32,816 nucleotides of DNA from the NCBI GenBank assembly GCA_024641135.1, contig JAHEDS010000026.1:1-32816 (forward strand), given 5' to 3'. Of the stretch, positions 1 to 10,135 are shown in pieces. The stretch comes from Flavobacteriales bacterium. Its GTDB lineage: Bacteria > Bacteroidota > Bacteroidia > Flavobacteriales > Flavobacteriaceae. A program made the position numbers and the translations under genes. The notes beneath the pieces are model-generated. The model was not told the DNA's origin, searched no databases, and saw only the letters and a program-made list of their open reading frames with translations. Position 1 is the stretch's first letter, and every line of letters begins with the position of its first letter.

Positions 1-271
1 CACGTCTAACCGAAAAACTACCACCATCTCTTACAATGCTGACATTATAGGTTATAGGTAAATCTAAATTTCCAGCTTCAAGAAAATAGGCATGCATTGA
101 GTGCAATACTCTTTTATTGGTTATTGTTCTGCTAGCTGCATTAATGGCCTGAGCCAACACCTGACCTCCAAAAACATTTGGGCTACCAATGCTTTTACTT
201 AGACCATTAAATTCAGTTTCATTAATTTTTTCTAAAATTAAAATGCTTAATAAGTCTTCAACAGATGTCAT
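1..271 (-). CDS. tesB: Acyl-CoA thioesterase II (TesB-like), N-terminal part, truncated by window edge
   Basis: Reverse-strand translation from the ATG at 271 reads MTSVEDLLSILILEKINETEFNGLSKSIGSPNVFGGQVLAQAINAASRTITNKRVLHSMHAYFLEAGN..., with the TesB hot-dog motif NVFGGQVLAQA; open at the left edge. Confidence 0.8.
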   Translation of the reverse strand, partial: MTSVEDLLSILILEKINETEFNGLSKSIGSPNVFGGQVLAQAINAASRTITNKRVLHSMHAYFLEAGNLDLPITYNVSIVRDGGSFSVRR

Positions 272-388
272 TTTTTGGCTTTATTTTTTGAGTTTATAAA
301 GCTATTAAAATCAGACGGTCTTTTTTAAATAATTCTTTATTAGTTTAAAAGAAGAAAACAGTTTTATATTCCATCTTTAATGACTTCA

Positions 389-1036
389 TTAATTATTAAG
401 TGTAATATCCCAATTTCCAGAATCAATTAATAAAATTTCAAATCTCACAACAAAAGTTTGAAATTTTAATTTACTTGAAGTTCTATATGTCAGTTCACAT
501 TTAAACGGAAATGTCACGTTTTCAAATCCCTCGTTCATTGAATGATTATAGGAACTCGAAAACATGGTACCACTATCTCCAGCCATTGTTAAATTTTCAA
601 TATTGTTTCTATTTCCATTTTGCATAAAAGTAAAACTAACCTTATTTCCATCGCCAAGACGTCTTACACTGTAGCGTTCAATATTGACTCGTTTTTGAAC
701 TTTATATGCTGCTTTTTGCTGTTTGGATTTTTCGCCCTTATATTTATTGTCCTTCCAAACCCCTTCTTTTATAAGTTTTTTCTCTCCATTAATAAAACTG
801 TATAGTTTTCCTTCACCCTGTTTTATTCCTTTTTTAAAATGCCCCTGAAAAATGTATTTCCCATTCATGTATTCAAAAACCCCATCTCCATGTGCTAAAC
901 CGTTTTTACATTGACCAACATAAACACCATTGTTTTCATCATCCACAACAGTACAATTACTTTTTTCCTGTGCGTATGAATTAATTAACATTAATGCGAA
1001 AATCAACACTAATCCCTTTTTAACTAAATGTTTCAT
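389..1036 (-). CDS. Secreted MORN-repeat protein
   Basis: N-terminal signal peptide (MKHLVKKGLVLIFALMLINSYAQ) followed by MORN-like units GVYVGQCKNGLAHGDGVFEYMNGKYIFQGHFKKGIKQGEGKLY. Confidence 0.7.
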   Translation of the reverse strand: MKHLVKKGLVLIFALMLINSYAQEKSNCTVVDDENNGVYVGQCKNGLAHGDGVFEYMNGKYIFQGHFKKGIKQGEGKLYSFINGEKKLIKEGVWKDNKYKGEKSKQQKAAYKVQKRVNIERYSVRRLGDGNKVSFTFMQNGNRNNIENLTMAGDSGTMFSSSYNHSMNEGFENVTFPFKCELTYRTSSKLKFQTFVVRFEILLIDSGNWDITLNN

Positions 1037-1188
1037 GGTTTTTTATTTTTTATGGTTATCTCTTTATGACGATAAAAAAAATAAAATGTTACATCATACT
1101 TTCCAAATCTCATTATAAATCAATCCTAAGTTTACAATTTATGAGGTAATATGATTTAACTTTTTTCCAAAAAAACTATTTAATAAAA

Positions 1189-1215
1189 AGAAACTCCACA
1201 AAAAGTGGAGTTTCT
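1189..1215 (-). terminator. Intrinsic terminator of the minus-strand alpha-glucan operon
   Basis: Perfect 11-bp stem AGAAACTCCAC / GTGGAGTTTCT with a 5-nt loop; on the minus strand it is followed by TTTTTATTAAA. Located 35 bp past the GH97 stop codon. Confidence 0.8.
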
Positions 1216-1249
1216 AAGGCAATATCATAATTATATTTATTCTTTAAAA

Positions 1250-3370
1250 TCACTTCATTAAACTCATTGTAAATCCACCTCCTTCTGCAAGATGAATTGT
1301 TAATTTAGTGTTCTTATCAACAGTAATCTTTTCAATTTCAATATCAGTTGGGTTTTTATCCCAATGCGCTTCTTTGCCATCTTTATAAATTACGGTTTTA
1401 TACGTTTGGCCATCTTCAAGAAAATCAAAATCAAGGTTTATGTTTCTCGCATTTTCATCTGTAATTCCACCAATAAACCAATTACCAGTTCCTCTTTCCT
1501 TTCTTGCGATGGTTACAAAATCTCCAACTTCACCATTTAATACTTTACTTTGTTCCCAATCGACACCAACATCTGTAATAAATTGAAAAGCTGGATGAAT
1601 TTTCCCTTCCACCATATAATGTTCAGGTAAATCACAGGCCATCTGAATTGGGCTATAAATAACCACATATAATGCCAGTTGTTGTGCCAGAGTTGTATTG
1701 ACCTGATTGTCTTCTTTATATTCATTAAACTTAATATTGAAAACACCTGGAGTAAAATCAAATGGCCCAGAAAGCATTCTGGTAAAGGCTACTGTAGGTA
1801 AATGACTTGGTGGATTTCCTCCATCTTTTGCCCAAGCATTAAACTCTTGGCCTCTATTTCCCTCTCTTGAAATAGCATTAGGGTAAGTTCTGCGTTTTCC
1901 TGTATCTTTAATAGGCTCGTGTGCATTCACTGCTATTTTCTTTTTGGCCGCTTCTTCAAGCACTTTTTGATAATGATTCACCATCCATTGTCCATGATGA
2001 TATTCACCTTTAGGAATAATTTTACCTACATATCCTGTTTTTACAGAGTTGATGCCATTAGCCTTCATAAAATCATAAGCCACCTCCATTTGTTTTTCAT
2101 AGGTTCTTGGAGCAGCAGAAGTTTCATGATGCATTATAACTTCTACACCCTTTTCTTTTGCATAGCGCATCACTTCGTCAAAATCATAATCAGCATAAGG
2201 CGTCATGAAATCAAAAACCCCTTCTCTATCATCGGTATTTATCCATTTATCCCAACCTGTATTCCAACCTTCAACCAAAAGTCCTTTGATACCATTTTCA
2301 GAAGCAAAATCAATATATTTCTTTGCATTCTCTGTGGTTGCACCGTGTCTTGATGTTCCAACTTTCCCAGTTGTAAAGGTGTTCATGTCTTGACTGCCTT
2401 CTAAATCCCAAGTAGATTTACCAATGTGCATTTCCCACCAAATACCAACATATTTCATAGGTGTAAAATAACTTACATCTCCAATAACATTTGGATCGTT
2501 TAAATTCAAAATGAGTTTTGACTCAATTAAATCTCCTGCCTTTTCCGCAATCTGAATGGTTCTCCAAGGAGTATTAAATGGAATAGTTTCTTTGGCCTTT
2601 CCCCCTAAAATTTCTGAACCCACAAGTTCACTAACCATTTTTAAACTTTGTGGATCAACTTTTAAAGTCATTCCAGAATAGTTAGTTAAATCTGCTTCAT
2701 GAAAACTTAAATAATGACCATCATCCGTTTTCATAGTTACTGGTGTATTAACGGCATTTTCTGGTATATAAGTTGCATTTAAATTGGGGTCATTTTGTTT
2801 AGAAAGTGCATCAATTTCTGAAAATTTTGTTTCGTTGTATAAATGCTCATAAATATCCCAATCTCCAGGAATCCACCAAACCTTGTGATTACCAGTTAAA
2901 TTAAACTGCGTGTTTTCATCGGTTATTAAAACCTCTTTTAAATTTTCTTGTTCAGGGAATTCATATCGAAACCCGACACCGTCATTATAAACTTTAAAAT
3001 GAATGTTGAGCATTCTTTTTTGCTGAGAACGTTCTTCTAAATTTACAACCAATTCATTGTAATTATTACGAACATCTAGCTGTTCACCCCAAGGCATTTG
3101 CCAAGTTTCATCAAATGTTCCTACAGTTGAACCAACTACTTTAAAATCATCTTTTAAGGATGCTAAATCTTTAAAATCAAAACTCATAAAAGAGGTGTCT
3201 ATTACAGTTTTATTATTAAAACTAACCACATAAAATGGCTGACCTTGATTATCTAAATTAAAATCAATTTTAATTTTCTTGTCTGGCGACTGTGTGCTTA
3301 ATTCAAACGATTGTTCCTTACAAGAAACTGTAAAAACAACTGCACAAAAAACAAATACAATTTTTCTCAT
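1250..3370 (-). CDS. susB: GH97 alpha-glucosidase, SusB-like, predicted lipoprotein
   Basis: 706 aa; lipobox-like N-terminus (VVFTVSC), GH97 motifs WWIPGDWDIYEHLYNETKF, VIMHHETSAAPRTYEKQM, NAHEPIKDTGKRRTYPN, SREGNRGQEFNAW. Confidence 0.88.
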   Translation of the reverse strand: MRKIVFVFCAVVFTVSCKEQSFELSTQSPDKKIKIDFNLDNQGQPFYVVSFNNKTVIDTSFMSFDFKDLASLKDDFKVVGSTVGTFDETWQMPWGEQLDVRNNYNELVVNLEERSQQKRMLNIHFKVYNDGVGFRYEFPEQENLKEVLITDENTQFNLTGNHKVWWIPGDWDIYEHLYNETKFSEIDALSKQNDPNLNATYIPENAVNTPVTMKTDDGHYLSFHEADLTNYSGMTLKVDPQSLKMVSELVGSEILGGKAKETIPFNTPWRTIQIAEKAGDLIESKLILNLNDPNVIGDVSYFTPMKYVGIWWEMHIGKSTWDLEGSQDMNTFTTGKVGTSRHGATTENAKKYIDFASENGIKGLLVEGWNTGWDKWINTDDREGVFDFMTPYADYDFDEVMRYAKEKGVEVIMHHETSAAPRTYEKQMEVAYDFMKANGINSVKTGYVGKIIPKGEYHHGQWMVNHYQKVLEEAAKKKIAVNAHEPIKDTGKRRTYPNAISREGNRGQEFNAWAKDGGNPPSHLPTVAFTRMLSGPFDFTPGVFNIKFNEYKEDNQVNTTLAQQLALYVVIYSPIQMACDLPEHYMVEGKIHPAFQFITDVGVDWEQSKVLNGEVGDFVTIARKERGTGNWFIGGITDENARNINLDFDFLEDGQTYKTVIYKDGKEAHWDKNPTDIEIEKITVDKNTKLTIHLAEGGGFTMSLMK

Positions 3371-3408
3371 GATAATAAATTTATTTATAAGCTCTTAAAA
3401 TACAAATT

Positions 3409-5061
3409 TCATTTCAGTTCGAGAAGAACAAGGTTATATTTAGAATCAATTATTGCTTTTCCATTTTCTACTTTAATATCTAGATTAGAATATGCATCAT
3501 GAATTAAATCACCGTCTTTAAATATTTTTGAAACATCAAGTGTTTTAATGCCTATAGGCAAATCTAAACCTATAACAACAACATCTTGAAATGTGTCTTT
3601 ATAGAAACTTCTGTAAAACAAATAGGGGCTCTTTGTAATCATTTGATGTGTTCCAGCTCCAACGGCAGGATGATTAGCTCTAAACTGCCCTAATTTTTTT
3701 GTATGTGCTAATAAGTTTTTTGTGTTCTGATTATTCTTAATATCATCCCAATTCATAAAAGACCTCAAGGTTGCATCTCCAACAGTGCCATCGATTACTA
3801 ATGGTCTCGCCGACTCATCCCCGTAATACATTTGTGAGGTTCCAGGTGTTAATAATAATTTAGTAATCGCTTCAAAAGTTCTTACTCTTTTTGCATCAAA
3901 AGGGCTTCCATCATCGTGTGAGCTTAGATAATTTAAAGTTCCAAAACCATTCAATTCTGTATGTAAGATATTTGAGTATTTAGAAAAAATAGTTTCATAA
4001 TCCTTTTGAGCATCATATTTAAATTCAAAATTTATTAATCCTTGAAAACTGTTATCGAAATAATTTACTTTTTTATCTCCAAAATCAAATAATTTTCCAT
4101 TTGAAATATTATAATTATAAACTTCACCTACCAGATAAAATGAGTTATTATCCAACACTTTTTCGGAGTTATTTTTTTTCCATTCAGAAAATGTATAGTC
4201 ACATTCCTTCTTGAATTCCTGCCACACATATTCTTCAGTATGTTTAACAGTATCCGCTCTGTACCCATCAATTCCAAATTCTGTAATGTAATCAGTTAGC
4301 CATTTAATAATATAGAAACGTGGCGCTTTTGGATAGCCTGTACGTTTAAAAAATGCCTCTAACTCTGCCATTTCTTGATCATATCTGCCTTCAGATTTCC
4401 ATTTTTCAACTAAATACAAGGGTAACTCTACCTCATCATTACTTTCTGTTCTTATATCAGGAAGATTTTTAACGAGTGTACAACTTACAGTACTTTCGTA
4501 ATTTTGATAGTTACATTGATTATCGGTTCTAACCCAGTCCTGAGGAAAAACGTTATCTATTTCGGTTACTGGACCCGTGTGATTAATTACTGCATCAAGA
4601 ACTATTCTAATCCCTTTTGAGTGCGCTATCTCAACAAGTTGTTTTAAATCTTCCTTGGTTCCAAAATTAGGATCTAAAGCTGTCCAGTCTCTTGTCCAAT
4701 ACCCGTGATAGCCATATGTACTACCCGTACCTTCATCCGTTGCCCCATGGATTTGTTCCACTATTGGTGTTAACCAAATAGCATTAACTCCTAAATCTGT
4801 AAAATATCCTTCTTGAATTTTTTGGGTTAACCCTTGAATATCTCCACCTTCAAAACCTCTTAATTTTCCGGCAACTTCAGTCCTATCAAAACTCACATCA
4901 TTTAACAAATTACCATTATTAAATCTATCTGTAAGTAAAAAATAGAGGTTGGCTCCTTCCCAAACAAATGGTGCCTGTTGTTTTTCAACTTTTACAACTT
5001 CTTTATGCTGAACGCAACTTATTAAGGTAAACACTGTAATTACTAATAATAGTCTTTTCAT
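3409..5061 (-). CDS. GH13 alpha-amylase family lipoprotein
   Basis: GH13 conserved regions: VLDAVINHTG, GIDGYRADTVKH, LVGEVYN, YLSSHDDGSPF. The ORF opens at 5079, but MKRLLLVITVFTLISC starting at 5061 gives a proper lipoprotein signal and avoids overlap with the upstream gene. Confidence 0.85.
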   Translation of the reverse strand: MKRLLLVITVFTLISCVQHKEVVKVEKQQAPFVWEGANLYFLLTDRFNNGNLLNDVSFDRTEVAGKLRGFEGGDIQGLTQKIQEGYFTDLGVNAIWLTPIVEQIHGATDEGTGSTYGYHGYWTRDWTALDPNFGTKEDLKQLVEIAHSKGIRIVLDAVINHTGPVTEIDNVFPQDWVRTDNQCNYQNYESTVSCTLVKNLPDIRTESNDEVELPLYLVEKWKSEGRYDQEMAELEAFFKRTGYPKAPRFYIIKWLTDYITEFGIDGYRADTVKHTEEYVWQEFKKECDYTFSEWKKNNSEKVLDNNSFYLVGEVYNYNISNGKLFDFGDKKVNYFDNSFQGLINFEFKYDAQKDYETIFSKYSNILHTELNGFGTLNYLSSHDDGSPFDAKRVRTFEAITKLLLTPGTSQMYYGDESARPLVIDGTVGDATLRSFMNWDDIKNNQNTKNLLAHTKKLGQFRANHPAVGAGTHQMITKSPYLFYRSFYKDTFQDVVVIGLDLPIGIKTLDVSKIFKDGDLIHDAYSNLDIKVENGKAIIDSKYNLVLLELK

Positions 5062-5071
5062 GGTAAATGGT

Positions 5072-6955
5072 TTATTCAATTTTTAAAATAAATGATTGTA
5101 ACGGGCCAATATCAATTCTCACTTTTCCTTTTTTATCAGTTACTTTTAGAGTTGATTCATAAGTATTATAAAGTTGATCTGATACTACATAGCTGCCATC
5201 TTTTAATTGCCATTTTTCAATAACATCTTGTGGTAATTGCAATTCAAAACCATATGTGTTTTCAGCATTAAAATTTGATACAATTATAAGTTTTTCATTT
5301 TCGCTCCAGCGAACAAATGACAAAACCTGATTATTATACCATTCGGTATGTTGTCTGTTAAAGTGGTGGATATCTTGATAATTTCCTGCTAGTGCTGAAC
5401 TATTAATTGTGAAATTGAGAAGTCGTTTATAAAAATCTCTCAACGCCTTTTCATCTACTGTGGATTTCCCTCCATCAAACTTTTTATTATTGACCCAACG
5501 TTGTAAATGAGGAACCCCCATATAGTCAAAAATCGAAGTCCTCGAAGGCTTTCCATAACCCGCATCTTCAGCCCCAGGCTCTCCTACTTCCTGCCCGAAA
5601 TAAATCATGGTTGGCGACGTACTTATCGTTGCTGAAACTACCATTGCGGGCTTTCCTTTATCAGCATTTCCAGCAAACTCCGGACTTGCAATGCGTTGCT
5701 CATCATGGTTTTCAAGAAAATGTAACATATGATGCTCTATATCGCTTAAATAATCTTGAATTGGCGGAATATTATCTGTTTTTCCATGGCCTTGTATAAT
5801 ATGTTTTATGGTATCATATAACTGTACTTTATCATACAAATAATCAATTTTCCCCTTTTTAATATAGTCTCTATAAAGATTAGGGTTATAAACTTCTGCC
5901 AAAATAAAAGCCTCCTTGTTCTTCATTTTGATACTGGAGTTTAAATAGCTCCAAAATTCAACCGGCACCATTTCAGCCATATCATATCTAAAACCATCTA
6001 CTCCAAAATCTAACCAATACAATGCTATATCCTTAAATTTTTTCCAGGAATTAGGAACTACTTTATCTTTCCAAAACTCAAAATGTTTTATGTAATCTTG
6101 GTTCTCAAACCCAGCAGGTAGTTCATCAAAATCTTTTCTACCATCAGGTGAGATGCCATAATTTATTTTTACAGTTTCATACCAATCGTTCATGTCTGGT
6201 TGTGAAGCTCGAGACCCATTACCTGTCCATTTAGCTGGAGTTTCATCAAATTTACCATCGGCAAATTTATTTTGCTCACCACCTAAAGGCAAATAATCAT
6301 TTCTCCAGTTTGGAACTTTAAAACCTTCCCCTGGATTATAATAAAAATTATTATTGACATTATAAACAACCGTTTTATCATCACTTGCCCCAAAATCTTC
6401 AATACCTTCCGGGTTTGTAGTGCTGTGATAATTTCTTGCAACATGATTAGGAACAATATCTATAATTACCTTAAGTCCCGCTTGATGCGTTCTGTCTATA
6501 AGTGCTTTAAACTCTTCTAATCTGTTTTCAGGATTCTCTGCTAAATCTGGGTTTACATTATAATAATCTTTTACGGCATAAGGAGAACCGGCTCGCCCTT
6601 TTACCACATCTGGATCGTCATTACTAATACCATATTTTGTGTAATCTCTAATCACATCATGATGAGGCACTCCAGTATACCAAATGTACGTGACACCCAA
6701 TTCTTTTATTTCTTTTAAGGCCTTTTCATTAAAATCATTAAACTTTCCAACACCATTTTCTTCTATTGTACCCCATGGCTTATTGGTTGAATTTGTGTTT
6801 CCAAAAAGACGCGTAAACACCTGATATATGACTTCTTTATGTTGCATGTTATTATTTTCTAATACTGTTAAATCTTCTTCGTTTTTCATATTGTTTACAC
6901 AGGCAAAACAGGAAACCAATAATACTGCGCACAAATATTTATATGTTTTAGGCAT
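5072..6955 (-). CDS. GH13 alpha-amylase family lipoprotein
   Basis: 627 aa; MPKTYKYLCAVLLVSCFACVNN lipoprotein-like signal; GH13 regions VIIDIVPNHVARNY, GVDGFRYDMAEM, FILAEVYNP, FLENHDEQRI. Confidence 0.85.
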   Translation of the reverse strand: MPKTYKYLCAVLLVSCFACVNNMKNEEDLTVLENNNMQHKEVIYQVFTRLFGNTNSTNKPWGTIEENGVGKFNDFNEKALKEIKELGVTYIWYTGVPHHDVIRDYTKYGISNDDPDVVKGRAGSPYAVKDYYNVNPDLAENPENRLEEFKALIDRTHQAGLKVIIDIVPNHVARNYHSTTNPEGIEDFGASDDKTVVYNVNNNFYYNPGEGFKVPNWRNDYLPLGGEQNKFADGKFDETPAKWTGNGSRASQPDMNDWYETVKINYGISPDGRKDFDELPAGFENQDYIKHFEFWKDKVVPNSWKKFKDIALYWLDFGVDGFRYDMAEMVPVEFWSYLNSSIKMKNKEAFILAEVYNPNLYRDYIKKGKIDYLYDKVQLYDTIKHIIQGHGKTDNIPPIQDYLSDIEHHMLHFLENHDEQRIASPEFAGNADKGKPAMVVSATISTSPTMIYFGQEVGEPGAEDAGYGKPSRTSIFDYMGVPHLQRWVNNKKFDGGKSTVDEKALRDFYKRLLNFTINSSALAGNYQDIHHFNRQHTEWYNNQVLSFVRWSENEKLIIVSNFNAENTYGFELQLPQDVIEKWQLKDGSYVVSDQLYNTYESTLKVTDKKGKVRIDIGPLQSFILKIE

Positions 6956-7031
6956 TCTACTTTTTATTTATTTTCTACATTTTTTTCAAGCATTTAACAA
7001 AGACACCTAATAATCATTTAATAGCTATAAG

Positions 7032-8174
7032 CTATTGATTAAATAACCAGATGATAGCCTTTTCAAACTCCGTCTTCCAAAGGATTTCGTTATGCACTCC
7101 GTTTGCTATTACCGTCGTTTTTAAATTTTTCGAAGGAACCTTATTGTTTAACATTAACCTTGTCATCTTATCTAGATTTCCTACCATAGTCTCGTCTTCC
7201 TTATCTCCTGCCAAATAGTAAAATTTTGATTTTTTAGTTTTTCCTACGTGTTCCTCGGTAAATTTAAAACAAGTAGTTGCATACCAAAAGGAAGGGGAAA
7301 ATACGGCAGCCTTTCCAAATACATCCGGTCTTTTTATCGCGGCATAATGAGAAAACAAACCACCCATTGAGGACCCCATTATGGCAGTATTATTACTATT
7401 TGACTTAGTTCTATACTGTTTATCTATTTCTGGTTTTAATGTTTCAATTATAAAATCTAAAAACTCTTTTCCTTCGCCCTTTCCGTATTTAGAACTATCC
7501 CAAGCAGAATATTCATTTAAACGCTTCTCATTACCATGATCTATAGCTACAACAATTAAACTTAATGATTCCTGTTTAAATAATTTATTTAATTGCTCAT
7601 CTACTTCCCATTCACCAGAATATGAGGTTGCATTATCAAAAACATTTTGGCCATCCAACATATACAAAACTGGATATTTTTTTCTTGAAATATCGTAATT
7701 GGGAGGCAAATAAACCGATATTTTACGCGTTCTATTTAATTGAGGAATGTCAAAATTTTCAGAAAAAATAAAAACGTTTTTTGAAGCCGTTGATTGTTTT
7801 GATTTGCTTTGAGTAGAAGGGGATGCCCAATTAGAAACAGATACATAAACGGTATCTGTTGGTTTTTTGAAGATATAGGATCTATTCTGAATTGAATTTC
7901 CTTCTTTATCAGTTTCTACGGTATCCCAACTGCCTAAAGTAAATTTAAAATTTAAAACATCTTTAAATTTAGGAATCGTTAAACTGTATTTCTGATTTAA
8001 TTTAATTAATTTAAATTCTTCACGACCACCCGACCAACCTTCAAAATCACCTGAAATATATATTGAACTTACATCGGGAGTGTTTTCTGGAAACTCATTA
8101 ACAATAAACGTTACTTGTGCAAATGCATTGATTGCAGTTAAAAAAAATAGACAAATCAGCCAGTTTTTTGTCAT
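7032..8174 (-). CDS. Secreted alpha/beta-hydrolase (putative esterase, PF00756-like) with N-terminal beta-sandwich/starch-binding-like domain
   Basis: Signal peptide MTKNWLICLFFLTAINAFAQ; N-terminal VSSIYISGDFEGWSGG...FKFTLGSWDTVETDKEGNSIQNRSYIF; esterase core KISVYLPPNYDISRKKYPVLYMLDGQNVFDNATSY and nucleophile elbow MGSSMGG. Confidence 0.75.
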   Translation of the reverse strand: MTKNWLICLFFLTAINAFAQVTFIVNEFPENTPDVSSIYISGDFEGWSGGREEFKLIKLNQKYSLTIPKFKDVLNFKFTLGSWDTVETDKEGNSIQNRSYIFKKPTDTVYVSVSNWASPSTQSKSKQSTASKNVFIFSENFDIPQLNRTRKISVYLPPNYDISRKKYPVLYMLDGQNVFDNATSYSGEWEVDEQLNKLFKQESLSLIVVAIDHGNEKRLNEYSAWDSSKYGKGEGKEFLDFIIETLKPEIDKQYRTKSNSNNTAIMGSSMGGLFSHYAAIKRPDVFGKAAVFSPSFWYATTCFKFTEEHVGKTKKSKFYYLAGDKEDETMVGNLDKMTRLMLNNKVPSKNLKTTVIANGVHNEILWKTEFEKAIIWLFNQ

Positions 8175-8190
8175 AACAAATTTTTACCTT

Positions 8191-10128
8191 TTATTTTTTT
8201 GTAGTTAAAAGTAAACTTTCATTTCCTTTTAATTGTAAACTATCATTCCATACAAATTCTTTGTCGGTAATTATATTTAATAATGATTGCCCACTTAAAC
8301 CCACTTCATAAAAACGTCTTAAATCAAGTTTAAATGGCTTATTATTTTTATTCAAAATATTAACAACTATTTCATTTTCAAAAACTCTAAACAAAACATA
8401 AACACCATTTTCGGGAGCAAAATGAATGGTTTTACCCTCATGAATAGCTTTACTGTTTTTTCTGTAATTCAAAAGTTTTTTTACAAACAATTGCATGTCT
8501 TTCTGAGCATCTGTAAGGCCTTCTCCTGTAAAGGCATTGACCTGGTCATCTTTCCATCCTCCGGGGAAATCGGTTCTTATTAAACCATGATCCCCGGGTT
8601 TGGCCGAATCATTCATTAAAATTTCTGTTCCATAATAAAATTGAGTGATTCTAGGCAAAGTGAATATATAACTCAAAGCCATTTTAGTTTTTATTACATC
8701 TTTATTTAATTGAGTAAATATTCGACTCATATCGTGATTATCCGGAAAGATCATTAGGTCTTTTGGACTTGCATAATAAAAATCGTTTGCTAATCCTTCA
8801 TACATTTTTACAAAACCAGTATCCCATTGTTCATCCTCGTTCAAAGCATTAACAATTTGACGTTGCATTGGAAAATCCATAGGAGATTTTAGGTGTGAAA
8901 TATATCCATCCTTATTATTCATCCCTTGTTGCCAATAGCCTACAATTAATGGATTATAACTCCACTCTTCTCCAACAATACTAAAATTTGGATATTCCGA
9001 TATAATAGCACCTGTCCAATCTGAAAGAAATGTTTTATCGGAATACGGATAAGTATCTTGTCTTATGCCTCCTAACCCAAGAGTTTCAATCCACCAAATG
9101 CTGTTTTGAATTAGATAGGTTGCCATGAATGGATTACGTTGATTCAAATCGGGCATGGATGGTACAAACCAACCTTCAGTCATTTCTGTTTTATCCTTTT
9201 CAGATGCATAGGTGTCTTGATTAATGGTGCGTCTGTGGTTTGAATTTTTTAATTCTGTATTATTTTCAAAGGCTTTTTGCTGATTTACCCAGTCTGTAAA
9301 AGGTAAATCTTTCATCCACCAATGTTCACTACCACAATGATTAACCACCTGATCCATTATTAACTTAATATTGTAGGTTCTGGCTTTATCGGCAAGTTCT
9401 ATATATTCTTTAAGCGTTCCAAAGCGTGGATCCACTTGATAAAAATCAGTAATGGCATAACCATGATAAGATGTTCTGGGCATATCATTGGTTAATAATG
9501 GGCAAGGCCAAATAGCCGTAAACCCCATATCGCTGATGTAATCTAAATGATTAAACATACCTTTTATATCGCCACCATGTCTTGCGTAATCATTTTTTCT
9601 ATCAATCTTTTTTTCCTTTAAGTAAGGAACAATATCATTGGATGGGTCGCCATTTGAGAATCGATCTGGTGTAATTAAATAAATGACATCACTACTGTTA
9701 AAGCCAATATATTCTTCAGCAGATTTTAATCTAGGCTTTAATTCATAGGTTTGAATTTTTTGAGTCCCATTTTCAAACTTAAAGTAAATATTAAACCTAC
9801 CAGGTTTTGTTTTTTCAGAAATAACTAAATCAATAAATAAATAATTTGGACTGGATCCTTTAAGTAATCTTTCAATAGTTACACCTTCGTAGGTTATTTC
9901 TACATCGGCGGTATAAATGTTTTCGTCTTTCACTAATAATTGAAGTGCTTGGTTTTTAAAACCAATCCACCAATTAGAAGGTTCTACTCTTTCAATATCA
10001 TTATACACTTTAAAAGATTCCGAAATCATTTTTTTCTCTATTTTATTTGAAGCGTCATTATTGTCGGCTGAACAAAAGTTAACAACAAAAATTGAAATGA
10101 TAAAAACTAAATACTTCATTTTTTTCAA
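8191..10128 (-). CDS. susA: GH13 neopullulanase/cyclomaltodextrinase, SusA-like
   Basis: 645 aa; N-terminal IgE-set-like domain (EPSNWWIGFKNQALQLLVK), then DVIYLITPDRFSNGDPSNDIV, LIMDQVVNHCGSEHWW, GLGGIRQDTYPYSDK, IVGEEWSYNP, PDNHDMSRI. Confidence 0.85.
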   Translation of the reverse strand: MKKMKYLVFIISIFVVNFCSADNNDASNKIEKKMISESFKVYNDIERVEPSNWWIGFKNQALQLLVKDENIYTADVEITYEGVTIERLLKGSSPNYLFIDLVISEKTKPGRFNIYFKFENGTQKIQTYELKPRLKSAEEYIGFNSSDVIYLITPDRFSNGDPSNDIVPYLKEKKIDRKNDYARHGGDIKGMFNHLDYISDMGFTAIWPCPLLTNDMPRTSYHGYAITDFYQVDPRFGTLKEYIELADKARTYNIKLIMDQVVNHCGSEHWWMKDLPFTDWVNQQKAFENNTELKNSNHRRTINQDTYASEKDKTEMTEGWFVPSMPDLNQRNPFMATYLIQNSIWWIETLGLGGIRQDTYPYSDKTFLSDWTGAIISEYPNFSIVGEEWSYNPLIVGYWQQGMNNKDGYISHLKSPMDFPMQRQIVNALNEDEQWDTGFVKMYEGLANDFYYASPKDLMIFPDNHDMSRIFTQLNKDVIKTKMALSYIFTLPRITQFYYGTEILMNDSAKPGDHGLIRTDFPGGWKDDQVNAFTGEGLTDAQKDMQLFVKKLLNYRKNSKAIHEGKTIHFAPENGVYVLFRVFENEIVVNILNKNNKPFKLDLRRFYEVGLSGQSLLNIITDKEFVWNDSLQLKGNESLLLTTKK

Positions 10129-10135
10129 ATTTAAA

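Noticed and set aside
1919-2353. 144-aa plus-strand ORF opposite the GH97 gene
   Set aside because: Low-complexity, Phe/Ile/His-rich antisense translation of a well-supported CDS; no recognisable domain.
7020-7036. Small hairpin AATAGCT-ATA-AGCTATT overlapping the esterase stop codon
   Set aside because: Only 7 bp, AT-rich, and no T-tract on the minus strand; not convincing as terminator or regulatory RNA.
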